Assembly (NCBI RefSeq): GCF_021134715.1
Contig: NC_060024.1
Location: 12,586,001 to 12,650,000 of the forward strand
Origin: Daphnia pulex
Taxonomy: Eukaryota; Arthropoda; Branchiopoda; Diplostraca; Daphniidae
Length of the DNA: 64,000 nucleotides
Direction: 5' to 3'
Shown here in pieces: positions 40,727 through 54,638 of this stretch. The position numbers and the translations under genes are program-made. How positions within the stretch are numbered: position 1 is the first letter of the stretch; every line of letters begins with the position of its first letter. Under the pieces are notes generated by a model. It worked only from the letters and a program-made list of their open reading frames with translations, did not search any database and was not told where the DNA came from.

Positions 40727-41834
40727 TTTTAGTCAATTCGGTTGACTCCTGAAACAAATTTTGTACGGTAAAACTTTATGAATTTACAGAAACACGTCAG
40801 TCCAACCGGTAGTTGAGGAGAAACGTCAAAAAGCAGAAAGTGAACAACTCACCAATGCTAGGTTGTCAAGCATTGTGTAATGGAGACTTCAGCGCTTTGC
40901 CCATCGGCCGATTTGGAAAGGTGTGTCGGTGTGTTGGCGTTTTGACTTTTGCGGCATTTTGCCAGTAAAATTTGTTGCTGAACTCAAGTAAATGGTCATT
41001 TAAACCAATACCAATATGTGTTTCTTTTGGGTAAGTTGCAAAATTTATTTGAGCAATATTTGAAAAAAATTATAGCTAAAATTTATCCTAGATAGAACAG
41101 CAACACTAAAATTTTTAAATTGTGTTAAAAATGAGACTATATAAGGAAAAGAACAGCTAGCGATACGTTGTTGTAGATTTGTTAAGTATGTGTTCTATTT
41201 TTCTGTGGCAATTTCTGCTGTTATTCTACTTATTCAAGTAACACAACGACCACAACCAGCTACCAGCCGCAACCAACAATTAAAATGTTAAGGGTTACGA
41301 TAAAAAAAATCGTTGACTTCAATGGATGCTCAGCGCAATTTAAAAGATCAAATTGTTTGTAAAGAGGTTTTATAAAATTAATAACGTTTGCACAAAGTGA
41401 CGCACTTCTGCATAATAAATTGTAGCCTTTTAGTGTGCATAAGATTTAACTTAAACACTGCATACTTCTAGCTAACTTAATCTTTAATTATAAATCATTT
41501 ATATGTTGGTGGTATCTCTAATCACACTGAACGATTAGTTCACGTGCACTATGCGTGAACCAATAGACCAAAGTCGGTGATAAAGCTGGAAAATACGAAA
41601 AGTTCGTAGTTTACCGCAAGTGTTTTCCAGCAAATAAATAAACAAGTGTTTACATAACCACTAAAATTATGGTCGTAGGGCGAGTAAACAAGTTGTATAC
41701 AAACAATGATCTGCAATAATCTCCCCCACGCATGTGAATGTGATCCATAATGCCTTTATAACAATCTTGCCCTGTTATCAGCTAAGTAAACTAAAATGGT
41801 AAATCAAACACCACAAACCTCAGATAACAATCAA
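40727..41834. other. Divergent intergenic region between SPCS3 and the GH9 gene
   Basis: AT-rich; a TATATAAG-like string at about 41142. Presumed promoter DNA for both flanking genes. No gene recognised. Confidence 0.45.
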
Positions 41835-41842
41835 TATATAAA
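41835..41842 (+). promoter_or_regulatory. TATA box of the GH9 cellulase gene
   Basis: TATATAAA with an initiator-like TTCATTA about 27 nt downstream, and the start codon about 80 nt downstream. The spacing fits a TATA promoter, common for highly expressed digestive enzymes. Confidence 0.55.
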
Positions 41843-41922
41843 CGTTGGAGGGTACGATTTTTCATTAGGATCCTACACATAGGCTAAACTTTTGGAAAAG
41901 TCACCAGTCCTTGAACCCAGAG

Positions 41923-43784
<1,862 letters not shown>

Positions 43785-43960
43785 ACATTTTAAATTTTCT
43801 GCATATTACTTTTTACTACATTGAGAAATACAAATTAGTGTTATATAGTCATCACAGTTGTCTAAAAAAAAACTTGATCCATAAATGTTAGAATGAAAAA
43901 GCTACCGATATGAATCACAACCTAAGAGATTCGACCAACAATGGAATAAGGACGGATGGT

Positions 43961-46900
43961 TTACGTAAATACGGTGAGCGGAATCGTCAGGGCGAGCAGC
44001 ACTGCTGCAAAAGAAATCGATGAAGCGACCGAAGTGTCACTCGAAGGCTGCCTTTGGGCTATTTACAAGAGAAGAAGAGATTAGTCACAAATGCCAGATA
44101 AGAAATTTAAAAAACAAAGAAATAGAAATACCATTATCACTCTCGTCACAAACGTGATAGGGAATGGTCTTTGATCGCTTGGGATCGACGTGGGATCCAT
44201 GAACTTGTATAGTGGGGGAGTCGAGCTGCCCTCTGGAAAGTAATTGACTTAAATCTTGTTCGATGCGCGTTGCGACTGGACCATAGAAATGGACTTTAAA
44301 TTGGACGCAGCGATCGTTCTGAATGTTACGAGTGTGGCGAGTGTCAACCAATAACATCCATTCGGGAACGCCGAGTACTCGACGAACATCTTCAACAAAT
44401 TCAGAACTAAAGAAACAATAAATATTGAGAAAGAAAAGACTTAGAATTAATTAGCGGGTGTTGGGATAACTCACGCGACAAATTTACGGGGCTTGCGAAT
44501 CACAATAAATTTGAAGATATCACCATCAGGTTCGATATTGGCGCATGCAAATCTCTCTCCACCTCCATCCGGAGTAAAAACGATCAAAGAACGACCAAGA
44601 ACCGAATATTTTCCGTCTGTAAAATACAAAGGTGATTACAGTAATTTCTTAAAATACGCCATTCCATTTACTCACGTAGTGGGAGATTTTTGTCCGAGAA
44701 TACGGTTCTGCCTGCACCTATATCGATAGGACCCAGTCGACCAGAAAGATCACCAATCATGCATCGGTAAGGTACGTGGGGTTGGCACTCTTGTCGGTAT
44801 ACATCTTCCTGGAATGATAAAAAATAATAATAAGTTTATAGCTATAAACTTTTGATTACTTTAAGTATAGGATGAAATGTTACATTTCTTTGATCAGCGA
44901 CTACTGGGGCAGTTAGCTGGACGAAAGACGGATTCCACATGTATCCAGAAGCTACGCATCGAGCATTATACGGAGCCACGGCTGCATCCACGCCAACAGG
45001 ATTAACATAAACAGCCCATCGATGATTACGGGTGACTGTTAACAGATTACGAGTATTCTGTCGACCAGGATGTCTCAAAAAGACTTCGATAACCGTGTCA
45101 GTAGCAGACCCATCGTGATAAACCACTTGACTCTGTCATAAAAGGGCATAGCAAGAATTAGCAAGTAGACTCACTTTGAAAGAAACGGAACAATAGAGTA
45201 CCATGCGGACGTAACCAGTTAAAAAACCTCCTGGGTGATGAAAGGAAGCAATGGCTCGAATTTCAGTAGCTTCTGACGGAGAAAAACCCCATCCCATTGT
45301 GCCACATGCCCATCTAAATTGTCCAAAGTTCAATCAGTTCAAATATCGTGGTAATAAAAAGACAATAGAAATTGGATATACCTTTCGTTATCCCGAGCAC
45401 GATTCAAGACGAAACTACGGCCAATGATCGATGTTGCACCATAAAGTGGCATATTGGTGTCATTGAAAACGGAGTGAATGACACTAAATCCAGCTAATTG
45501 GCCAAATTTTGAGCTCAAGTCCCCAACAGGGTATTGATCCGAGGTTCCGGCTTGAACATCGGACCCTAAACTAACATTCAATGGATTGTGGGGCATGCCC
45601 AATGAGGATTCGGTGCAAGGAAATTGTAAATCGACTTTTACAGGAGCCTAGAAAACAAAATTCATGGTCAGAAATTAAATATTTAAACAAATCAGAAAAG
45701 TGTGCTTACCGAGTATATTCCATATCTTCCCGCTTCTCCGCGCAATCCAGTCAAATCCATTTGGATAGAAGAACTGCTAAACTCTGTTTCCTGGATAATT
45801 TCAACCTTACCCTCGACAGGAGTAGTAAGACCATTTCCAAACCAGTCCTTAACCACCGTTTTGTGTCGATGGTAGTACATAATTCTAATAACACAAAATA
45901 CGTAATAGTTTTCATTACACATTTGGAATTTACATCAGGTGTTGACTTACGGTGTGCAAGCGAGACGATTGCCTCTTTGTTTAGGAGAATTGTCGTCAAA
46001 AATAACTACGGATCGGCCAATGATGGATTGTGGACCAGATAAAGGCAGGTTTACATCAGTGAAGAGTCGCTGTGTTGTTTTGACTTCGCTAGCTAATCCT
46101 GCAACAACCAAGCGACCGTGTTTCATGGTCAGATCTCCTACGATGCAACGTCGTTGGGTGTCGGTATTGCAATCCCTTGCGTTCTTTTCGTTTATCTACA
46201 AGTACGAAACGCATTTTTAAGTAATGATTTCTTCGTAATTGTTCAATCTAGTACTTTGAATGGATTGTAAATGGATCCGGTTGACTGACACCTTAATTGC
46301 CAGTCATGGAAATCAACTCCAGGTAAATTTGTGTGAATTTCTAATTGATGATTGTTAGTGCCGTTTACGTTTCCGTCGCTGTAGATGAGAGATTCAATGT
46401 AGACCATTGTCTCAGATAGTGGATCCTCCGACGCTTGGCGCAAAAATATGCGACCTGTAGGAAGGAAAGTTATGTTTTTAAAAACTACTAAATTACGCAG
46501 TTGTAGCAATAACCTACCGCCTAACGGGTACCGGAAGATTGCTACGGCAGTAGTCATTTTTACGCCGAATGGTTCTACATTCGTGCACACCCAGCGAGAA
46601 CCATCTGAGGCCAGATGAATCACTAATCCACGACCTTGTACACTGTACGGTCCGAAAAGTGGTAACGTGGTGTCTGTCACGTCGTTTTCAAGAGTCGTGA
46701 GCCCAGTTAGCATTCCAAATTTCCCGCTGAGATCACCAAGTTCGTACATTTCACCAGTACCACGGCCGGGTGGCGGGCTATCGGCAGGAACCCAACCCCA
46801 AGGGTTATAATGATTGGCAGTAGCGCTGCAGATTTTTTCTCCTGGTACCCTTGGAATGGGAACCGGGTATTCGTGGATATGAAAACCTCCGGCTAAAGAG

Positions 46901-48370
46901 TTTAACCCTATTTGACACAATATAATTAATTAATAGGGCAAATAGAAATTCTAATAAATGAATTTTACCTGTTACGTTAACGAGAACATGTGTAGGGTCG
47001 ATAGGGGTCCTTTGCTCTAATACAATTTCACCGCGTACTCCTTTCTGAGCGAAGAAAGCTCGCGCTTTCCTCGGACGAAGTTCACGAAATCTTCCACAGG
47101 CTAAAACAACATCGGGTAAATCCTTATCAAAGAGAACCATGTACAAAGAACGAGGACCCTTTAAATCAGGAAGAACTAAAAGAGGATCGCGGAACGCACG
47201 ACGAGATCCACCTCCAAAACCTGTAGAAATAAGTTGATCAATTGGCGTAACTGGCAAGGGAAATAAATTCGAATTGAGTTCAAACCTCCTCCCGGTTTCG
47301 AAGCTGAGCGAACTAGTCCCAAACGACCCGACAAATCGCCCTGTTTACAGTTTTGAGGCGCTTGAGGTGAACAATTCACTCCAGAACGAGAATCAGGGTC
47401 ATACAGGAATTGAAGTGCGTTACAATCCCCTCGATCTCGATCTAAAAAAACAAATCGAAATGTTCTAAGAGCCAGCTATTATATTTTCTTTGTTTAAATG
47501 ATTACCCACCTTGTTTAGTGTCCAGCACGTCTGTAACTAATAACTTCCAAACGTGATTTGAAGCCGTGCCATCACCAGAAACATGATAAAGATCCGTTAG
47601 TACACGAGTGTCAACTTCGTCTCCAACTGACCAGGATATTACAGTCACTGATCCGGCAATTGGTGAAGACAATCGTGCAGCAGCAACCTTGAGACCAGCT
47701 TCAGGCTACACGATAAACATATCATATGGTTGTCAATACTTTTAGTATGTTTTGTATGAGTTAATACCATAATGGTGGCACATAAAGTGTTGGGGCCTTC
47801 AAAAATGAGAGTTCTCCCCCAAAGTGAAGTGGGTCCAGTCACATTAATAAGACTCAGATTGAAGTCTACAGTAAAATTTAGATTAGGCAAGGTGACCTGA
47901 CCAAACAAGGGTGTAAGATCTAAAATTCTGTAATCAATAAAAGGATTTTATAACAGTGAAGTGAATCAAAATTATTAGACCTTTATTACTTCTCTCCGAG
48001 ATATCCCTTGTCACAGGCGACTGGCTGAGTATATTCTACTGGGAGATCATACAATGACCAGGAATAGGAAGCTGGTTCCACATCCATGTGACTATCAATA
48101 TCAAAAATAAAAGTTCCTTTTGTGTTATTAAGATTCTCAGGATCCGTTTCCTTGACATTGTGCATAATTTTAACAGAACCCTTGATCCCATGTTGAGAGA
48201 AATAAGCATACAGATCAGATGTTCTCGTGGTGTCTGAAAGAATGAAAATAACAAATAATAAAACTGAAAAATTCACAGGTAAAAAAACAAAGCCCACCTG
48301 TTGCACTCGCAAAAACGCAGAAATACAGAAATACCGCCACTTGGCATATTGTGTGACACAATTTCGTCAT
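43961..48370 (-). CDS. Six-unit Cu-only superoxide dismutase-repeat protein
   Basis: Seventeen exons (48370-48298, 48233-47990, 47927-47768, 47705-47510, 47441-47286, 47220-46969, 46907-46518, 46454-46255, 46195-45951, 45884-45710, 45647-45382, 45313-45202, 45132-44884, 44808-44676, 44616-44475, 44406-44132, 44058-43961) give 1121 residues. A signal peptide (VAVFLYFCVFASA) leads six SOD-like units, most marked by GDLSGK/GDLSGR and GRSxxx. Unit 3 alone has the copper ligands GGFHIHEYP, ANHYNP and GRGLVIH; its zinc-site histidines are absent (YELGDLSG in place of RHVGDL), as in Cu-only SODs. The C-terminus is hydrophobic (SISFAAVLLALTIPLTVF), fitting GPI anchoring. Relatives are animal Cu-only SOD-repeat proteins, perhaps Drosophila Rsod. 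Probable role: one catalytic unit on an extracellular scaffold. Confidence 0.85.
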
Positions 48371-48996
48371 GTTTGAAAAACTGTCTATGCCAACAATTTT
48401 CGGCAATTAAGTTTCTAACTAAACAACAAAGAAAAGAAATAATCCCCTTAAAAAGTAGGAAGATAAAAATCTAAGTGGACTGTGGAAATTTCATTGAGGA
48501 GAGATTGGATAGAAATCGTAACACAGCAGTACAAAAAACAAAACAAGAAATATTTCCTGGTCCCGACTCCCGTTGGACGTGAAAGTTGTCTGTTATTACG
48601 GGGTTGCCAGTTCCCGTAGTTTTTTTTTTGAGCTTTTCAATTGAATTATCAGATTTCTTCATTTCATATTTTATTATACGAATCAGGAACTTTTATTTGG
48701 TATCATGACTTGGGAACGTGAACCGAGATATTTGTTTGGATTAAATTTCAGCTTTAGAAATTAAGCAATGTCTGGATATGTATTTAATTAAAGAAACTAA
48801 AAAGGCATATAAATGTAACAATCTAAAATTGTAAAAAAAAAATTATAAAGTTAGATTGAATAAAAACAGGTTTTATGAAATCCAGCCTTCATAAAATTTT
48901 AACGCTTGGCCCTAGCGACATTTTATGTTGTCGGAATTTTTGTTGTTGGTGGTAATAAATGTGCCAGGCCATATAATAAGTAGGGTAATAGAGTAG
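48371..48996. other. Upstream region of the SOD-repeat gene
   Basis: Promoter-side DNA between the SOD-repeat gene and the divergent tetraspanin. AT-rich, no TATA box obvious, no coding exon recognised. Confidence 0.45.
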
Positions 48997-49217
48997 ATAT
49001 TGGAGGTCAAGCCGTTTACGGCAATCCAAATGGTCAATTCGACATGGACCATATTGTGTTTAGAAGACTTTCCATTTTCGCCCCTGGTAGATTTCCTGCA
49101 AGCGCAAATGAAGTCCCGCCTCCTCCTAGTGAGCCAACGAAAGTTGTCCTGGGTCTTCAAAAGCCATACCAATCTGTTGAACGAGACTCAGTTGTAACAA
49201 CAGCAGCGGTGACATAA
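48997..49217 (+). CDS. Orphan terminal-exon-like open frame
   Basis: After an AG (TAATAGAGTAG) an open frame reads IGGQAVYGNPNGQFDMDHIV, then FRRLSIFAPGRFPASANEVP, PPPSEPTKVVLGLQKPYQSV and ends ERDSVVTTAAVT before TAA. Composition and the Pro-rich tail look like a real cytoplasmic C-terminus. An in-frame ATG is at 49044. I cannot find upstream exons, since the SOD-repeat gene lies just upstream on the other strand. It ends 60 bp before the tetraspanin start, so it could also be leader sequence of that gene. Family unknown. Confidence 0.3.
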
Positions 49218-49277
49218 GAACAAGGCCAAAAGAGCGACCTTATTTATCCCTTCCGCTATTGATTGCCTCATTTTTTA

Positions 49278-51770
49278 ATGATGGCGCGCAACGTGAATTC
49301 CGAGATCGGTGCCGAAGTTGATACAAACAACCGGGAAGCGCCCCTGTTGTCCAGATATTTCCGTGGTGTTCATCGTCCAGCAATTCGACAGACCCGAAAT
49401 TTTTACGACGAAAATGTTCGCTATCGCTTCTTGAAGTGGACTGCCTTATCTGTCAGCACTCTTTTTGTGGTAAATATCAAAAGTTACGACGAATGAAGAG
49501 TATTATACCTTGCAAATGTTGCGTTACGGAAATTACAAAATCGTTTTTTAGAACAATGGAGATTATTCCTAAAATGGAGCTACAGAAAGAAACCTTTTGA
49601 TGTCTCGAAAATATTGGTGGTTCGCAAAGTTGATAACCTTGCCGTTAGGGCTGAACTTGTATACACGAAAAATTAGCCTACATAGACGCGCAGTGGTACA
49701 TTCTTTGCGTTTGTTTTTTTTTTTTCGCCCCATAATTTTCACGCGACTGGTTTGTCCAGACATCTCTGCATCGCGTTTATTAACACTGCTCTTTTCAAGG
49801 ATGCGTGCGTTCAAATTGTAAAAAAAATGGCATGAAACCAGTTCACGAAGGGCGAATTAAAAATTTTAATACAGGTTCCATTATCTTTCATCGAGTCCAA
49901 GTCAGTACCAGCGCTTTTTACCTGTCTAGACTAGACGCATTGATATTTGGTGGGGTATTATATAGGCTCAAAAGAAAATCGACAAAGAATTTTAGAAGCA
50001 AGCTCCGAAGGCGCTTTCAGAGGCCATCCACGTCCCGAAAAATTCAAGGTCACATAAAGTCTGAACGTTTTTATTACTACCATCGGCATCGGGTTCATCT
50101 TTGTCGTCTGCCGAGCTGTTGCGTAACAAGTTCGGTACAGTGACTTTGTTCACAAGGGCTAGCGCGGTTTTATCCTTTCGGAAAAACTAAAATCTTTGTT
50201 AACAAATGTTTGGGATACAAGTGGAATTGGAGAGTTTAAAAAGAAATCAATTTTACATCGCGACCTCGGCTTTTAGCCCCGAGAAGCCGGAAAATTTATA
50301 CCAACATTTATATTACAGAACCAAATTCACGCAACTTGCCTTGGGCGATTATAACAGATATACCAGCAGATGTTTGTTTTTTCTTGTTTAAATTTTTGAA
50401 CGGCTCACTGACGATGGCAAACCAATATTATTTAATCAGAAAGCTAAAATTGTTTGGGCATTAAAATAGAAACGGGTTTTATCGTCACTCTAAAAAACAT
50501 CACTGCTTGGCAGGCATGGATGGGCCTGTTATTTCCAAAACAAGAATGAAGGATACCCTAAATGGCTATCTAATACAATGGAATAACATCTATACATACC
50601 GAAGCATACACCTGTCCTATACGGACTCGTCATAGCACGTCAAAAAGGAAACGATAAATCATGAAATTTGATCTGTTCAAAAAATATGTTCAATGAATCT
50701 TAACTCACTCAAATTTATTCTCAAACGTACTGTGTGATTTGTGTTATTGAGATATTTTACGACTTGAAAAAAAATAAAATGGCACAGCAAATATGGCCAG
50801 TGTAATTTTACGGTTCCAACTTTCTATACAGATATGCGGAGTACTTGGTGTAGGGGGGACTATATGGGCCTTGTCAAAGACAAATTACAGTCACCTTACT
50901 AGTAGTAGTACTAGTGCTGGAGTCTACATGCTGATGATCTCCGTGGTTTTGTTGCTCTTATCTGGAGTCGTTGGTTTTGTTGGTGTGTTACGACACAACA
51001 AACCCGTTATGGGCAGCGTAAGTCTAAGGCTTTTCAACCGTTGCCAAATATCAACCTTAACTAATAATTTTTAAAATTTTTAAATTATTCGTGCAGTTTA
51101 TCTTTCTACTGTTTGTTTCGCTGGTATTCCTTTTGATTGGAGGTATCTGGACCTATGTCACTACTACTCAGACCGACCAAATGTCGTTGGAGCGGGTGGC
51201 TAACATAGTTCGGTTTGACTATGGAAAAGATTCTAGTAAAACGGCTCTCCTTGATATCGTTCAACAATCGGTATTGATTAATTATAGTTATTTTTGTTTA
51301 TATTAATAAAATAATCAGATTGTCGTTGTTATTTATACAGTTCCGATGTTGCGGTTCGAGCAGCTTTTTAAGTTGGATGGTGTCTTCTTACAGTTTGAAT
51401 CAGACGGAAATTATACCGCGTGATGATTCTGGCACCAAACTCACGTTCACCGTACCAAAATCGTGTTGTATCGAACCGGCGAGTCAAAACTGCCAAGACC
51501 ATCGCCACATGGGGTCAAACACAACAACCAATCAGTTTATTTATACCAAGGTAAGAGTTAAGAAAGGCTAACAAAATGGGAATCGATTTATCCGATGTAA
51601 TTATGTTTTTTCCTTAATAGGGATGCGTTCAAAAACTTCAGGCTAGCAATACTCCTTATGGAACTTACGCATTATGCGTCAGTTTAGCAATCGCGCTTCT
51701 CCAAATTATAGGACTTGTCTCCTCATTTCTCCTTTTCCGGACATTTCATTACTTAGACACTCTATCCTAA
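49278..51770 (+). CDS. Tetraspanin
   Basis: Four-pass membrane organiser. Five exons (49278-49469, 50832-51017, 51097-51270, 51341-51550, 51621-51770) give 303 residues. A long N-terminal cytoplasmic tail of about 50 residues contains EAPLL, which fits the [DE]xxxL[LI]-type acidic dileucine sorting signal. TM1 is split by a 1.36-kb intron (WTALSVSTLFV / ICGVLGVGGTIW). TM2 and TM3 are MLMISVVLLLLSGVVGFVGV and FIFLLFVSLVFLLIGGIW. The large loop has the diagnostic FRCCGSS, PKSCC and a GC before TM4 (ALCVSLAIALLQIIGLVSSF). Specific orthology is unresolved. The start is the first of two adjacent ATGs; either gives the same frame. Confidence 0.88.
49470..50831 (+). other. Long intron 1 of the tetraspanin gene
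   Basis: A 1.36-kb intron inside TM1. Its short open frames resemble nothing known. No repeat or RNA recognised. Confidence 0.6.
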
Positions 51771-52177
51771 CTTGGAAATCTGAGATATTTGTGATGTTCC
51801 GAGACACTATGTGTGTAATCTGTATCCATATGTTCCCATCACATTCGAATCACGTGTTCTTTCATTGTGACCTTCAAGTTAATTTAATGTGTTCCGATGT
51901 TCGTGATCGCTGTTGTTTCATTTTGAATTTTCTTTCATCATTGCGTTCGCTTGCCTCAGGCCCCCTACCATGGTGCCCCTACCAACTTATTGTTTTTTTT
52001 TTTAAAGGTAAAATTTTTGAAATAGGCTACAACATTTGAAATCATATAATCAGGGATTACATCATGGCTACAAAGTGGCGACATAAAAAAAGTAAACCCC
52101 GCTGTCTTTACCAGGGGTATGGAGAGATGAGATGGTTTCCACTGACAGTGTTAAATTTCCCATAAGGGGAGGGGGTA

Positions 52178-52396
52178 TGGCACGCCGAAACCGACACAAA
52201 AAAAAATGTAAAAAAAAAAAAAAAAAAAAGAATCGACTAGCGCCATCTAGCGGCCAAAAAAAAGCAACTACGTGCAAATTTAGCGCTCTTCACACAATTC
52301 ACTCTGTGTAATCACTATCTGAGTATCTGTAACACCTTTATTGGTGATTGTTTCACATTTCATACGTGTCTTGCTTGTCGTACAAAATTTCTTTTA
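52178..52396 (+). repeat. Left terminal inverted repeat of the TA-flanked element
   Basis: Pairs with 53338-53549. Includes a long poly-A run and a CTCF-like GCGCCATCTAGCGG (52240-52253) about 60 bp from the end. Confidence 0.85.
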
Positions 52397-53337
52397 ATCC
52401 AGCTTCTTGAAAAACAATCTAGATACGAATCAAGATTTAAGAAATTAAATCCTGGCATTCAGGTAACTGGGAACTGGGCCGTCTGGAACCGGAACAAGGA
52501 GGTCTTCATCGATTGCTCAACCTCACGCTTCGTTATTGAATCTGAGCCCTGATAGCCAGATATATTACGATGGCCATTCGTCCCTTGCCAGATCGGTTCT
52601 GTAATATGAACAGAATGAACAGAAGGACGGTCTTTTATCAAGTGCAATCGCGCGTGTCGTTATTTACTTAAAACACGACTTGTGTTTGTGATTAACTTTA
52701 CAATCTAAACTTTTGAACTCATAAACGTTATTTAGATGTCACCCTTATTTGCTTTCTACGTTCGTGACAGCCAGAACTCACACAAAAAATGCTACTCCAG
52801 TCTGTTGGAACGATCAATTTTCTACTTTTTAGACCAAGTAAATTACAGAGTAGCTTAGTTTACCGACGCATGATGATGGGCCCCAAGAAATGTGAGGATG
52901 CATATCACGTTATTCTCTCAAGTTTAAATTATTAAGCGCTATCTGACTCAGACAAGCTGTCTTCTAGTCTAGCCATACTGAACTGTCGTCATTAATTGGC
53001 ACAGGCTAATCTTTCGGCATCGCAATCTTTCCAGCATCGTGAACTTTACGGGGCTTATTTTGTTACGAATGGAGCTGACTTTCAACATCCGCAACAACAA
53101 ATTTATTGGAACCATCCAACGCTTACTACTTAATTAGTCGTCTATCAATTTAGCGCCACGTAACTATTGGCTAACCCTAATGCCTGTTGTAGGTTTCTTC
53201 TTCTTTAACTTCGTAATAGGATTGGTAAGGTGACACTAAACACTACCTAGGAGCCTACATTATTTATTTACCTAAAAGATTTTGTAATTCCTCCCGGGTA
53301 ATCTGCTTAACCATTTTACTTCACTTATATAGCTGAA

Positions 53338-53549
53338 AAAGAAATTTTGTACGACAAGCAAGACACGTATGAAATGTGAAACAATCACCAATAAAGGTGT
53401 TACAGATACTCAGATAGTGATTACACAGAGTGAATTGTGTGAAGAGCGCTAAATTTGCACGTAGTTGTTTTTTTGGCCGCTAGATGGCGCTAGTCGATTC
53501 TTTTTTTTTTTTTTTGAAACATTTTTTTTGTGTCGGTTTCGGCGTGCCA
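53338..53549 (-). repeat. Right terminal inverted repeat of the TA-flanked element
   Basis: Complement of 52178-52396. Holds the mirror-image CCGCTAGATGGCGC at 53477-53490. Confidence 0.85.
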
Positions 53550-53700
53550 TAAGGGGGGGCTCCTGTAATTTTACTAAAAGGTCTCTCCGACTGTGGTGCC
53601 ACCAAACGGTTGTGTAAGGGAAACTACATGCTATTTCTTTGAAAACGCATAAACACATTTTCTTTTCGTCTGCTTTTATTGTTTTCAAGTAGGCTACATT

Positions 53701-54638
53701 TTACGGAACGCCAAATGACCCCCTAAAATAATAGCACTCGACTAGTGCTATTTATTTTATAAATCACTTGAATAATATACACCTGGGTGGCGCCATCTAG
53801 CGGTTTCAATTGGCGTAACGGAATGTATCGATTTTTTCCAAAATGTACGTATTGATATCGATTGATAATCGTTTCCACAAGCGAAATGGTGGAAACTATT
53901 GGTGGAAAGATTCATGCCTTCATTGAAAGTGTCAAGTATGGCTGTGTCGTGTTATCGTGTATGTTCGTGAATCGTGATAACGGTGAATCGTGATAACGGT
54001 ATAACTAACTGATAACTAAATTTACATGAGTTAACATAGTTATGCTTTCCAACTGAAGCACTTGACTTGATCAAGCAGTTAACTGTCGAGTTTGCCTTGG
54101 AGGATGTGACGTCTTTTGCTTCTGCCAGTAAATTATTCATTGCATACATTGTTACACTTGAAACTGATTTGTTTTTTCAAATTAGGTCATATTACTTCTA
54201 ATCATTTCAAGCAACATGTTATACCCATCATACTCCACATGAAAGGACTGCTCTTACATCCCACGAAAGACTCCCCAGTTGGAGTGAACAAAACTTGATT
54301 TAGGAAATGATATCCAATCAAGTAACACTATTTATTATTATTTCTAATCATTATTTTCTATCCCAAAATTTAATGCCTTGTTTTTTTGTTTTGTTTTTTA
54401 TTGTTTTTCCCTTTTCGGGACAATGATTCAGTGAGGACATCTCAAAGGAACAGAGATTCAGGACTGGATTATATCATGCTCGCGATCAGTATGCTGTCGA
54501 CCTTGAAGTTACTTATAACAGCTTGGGAGTCGCTGGAACAAAAATAAGAACGAGTACGATTTACGAGAATTCTCTAGACGGTCTTCACGACATATCTTCA
54601 TGACCCTGGTAAATAGTAGAAGCTTACAATTTCGAGAG
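53701..54638 (+). repeat. Left arm of the long inverted repeat
   Basis: Pairs with 55848-56782. Contains a CTCF-like GGCGCCATCTAGCGG (53789-53803) and a tandem GAATCGTGATAACGG (about 53969-53998). Confidence 0.88.

Larger units (their letters stand above)
52178..53549. mobile_element. Non-autonomous TA-flanked DNA transposon (1.4 kb)
   Basis: Terminal inverted repeats of about 215 bp begin TGGCACGCCGAAACCGACAC at the left and end with its complement at the right. Each end is flanked by TA, the target-site duplication of Tc1/mariner-type elements. The arms match nearly base for base except in the poly-A runs. The 940-bp interior has no transposase-like frame, so the element is non-autonomous. 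It lies between the tetraspanin and a second inverted-repeat element. Confidence 0.8.

Noticed and set aside
51674-52039. 121-codon frame overlapping the last tetraspanin exon
   Set aside because: Out of frame with the TM4-coding exon, which matches tetraspanins and keeps the total length a multiple of three.
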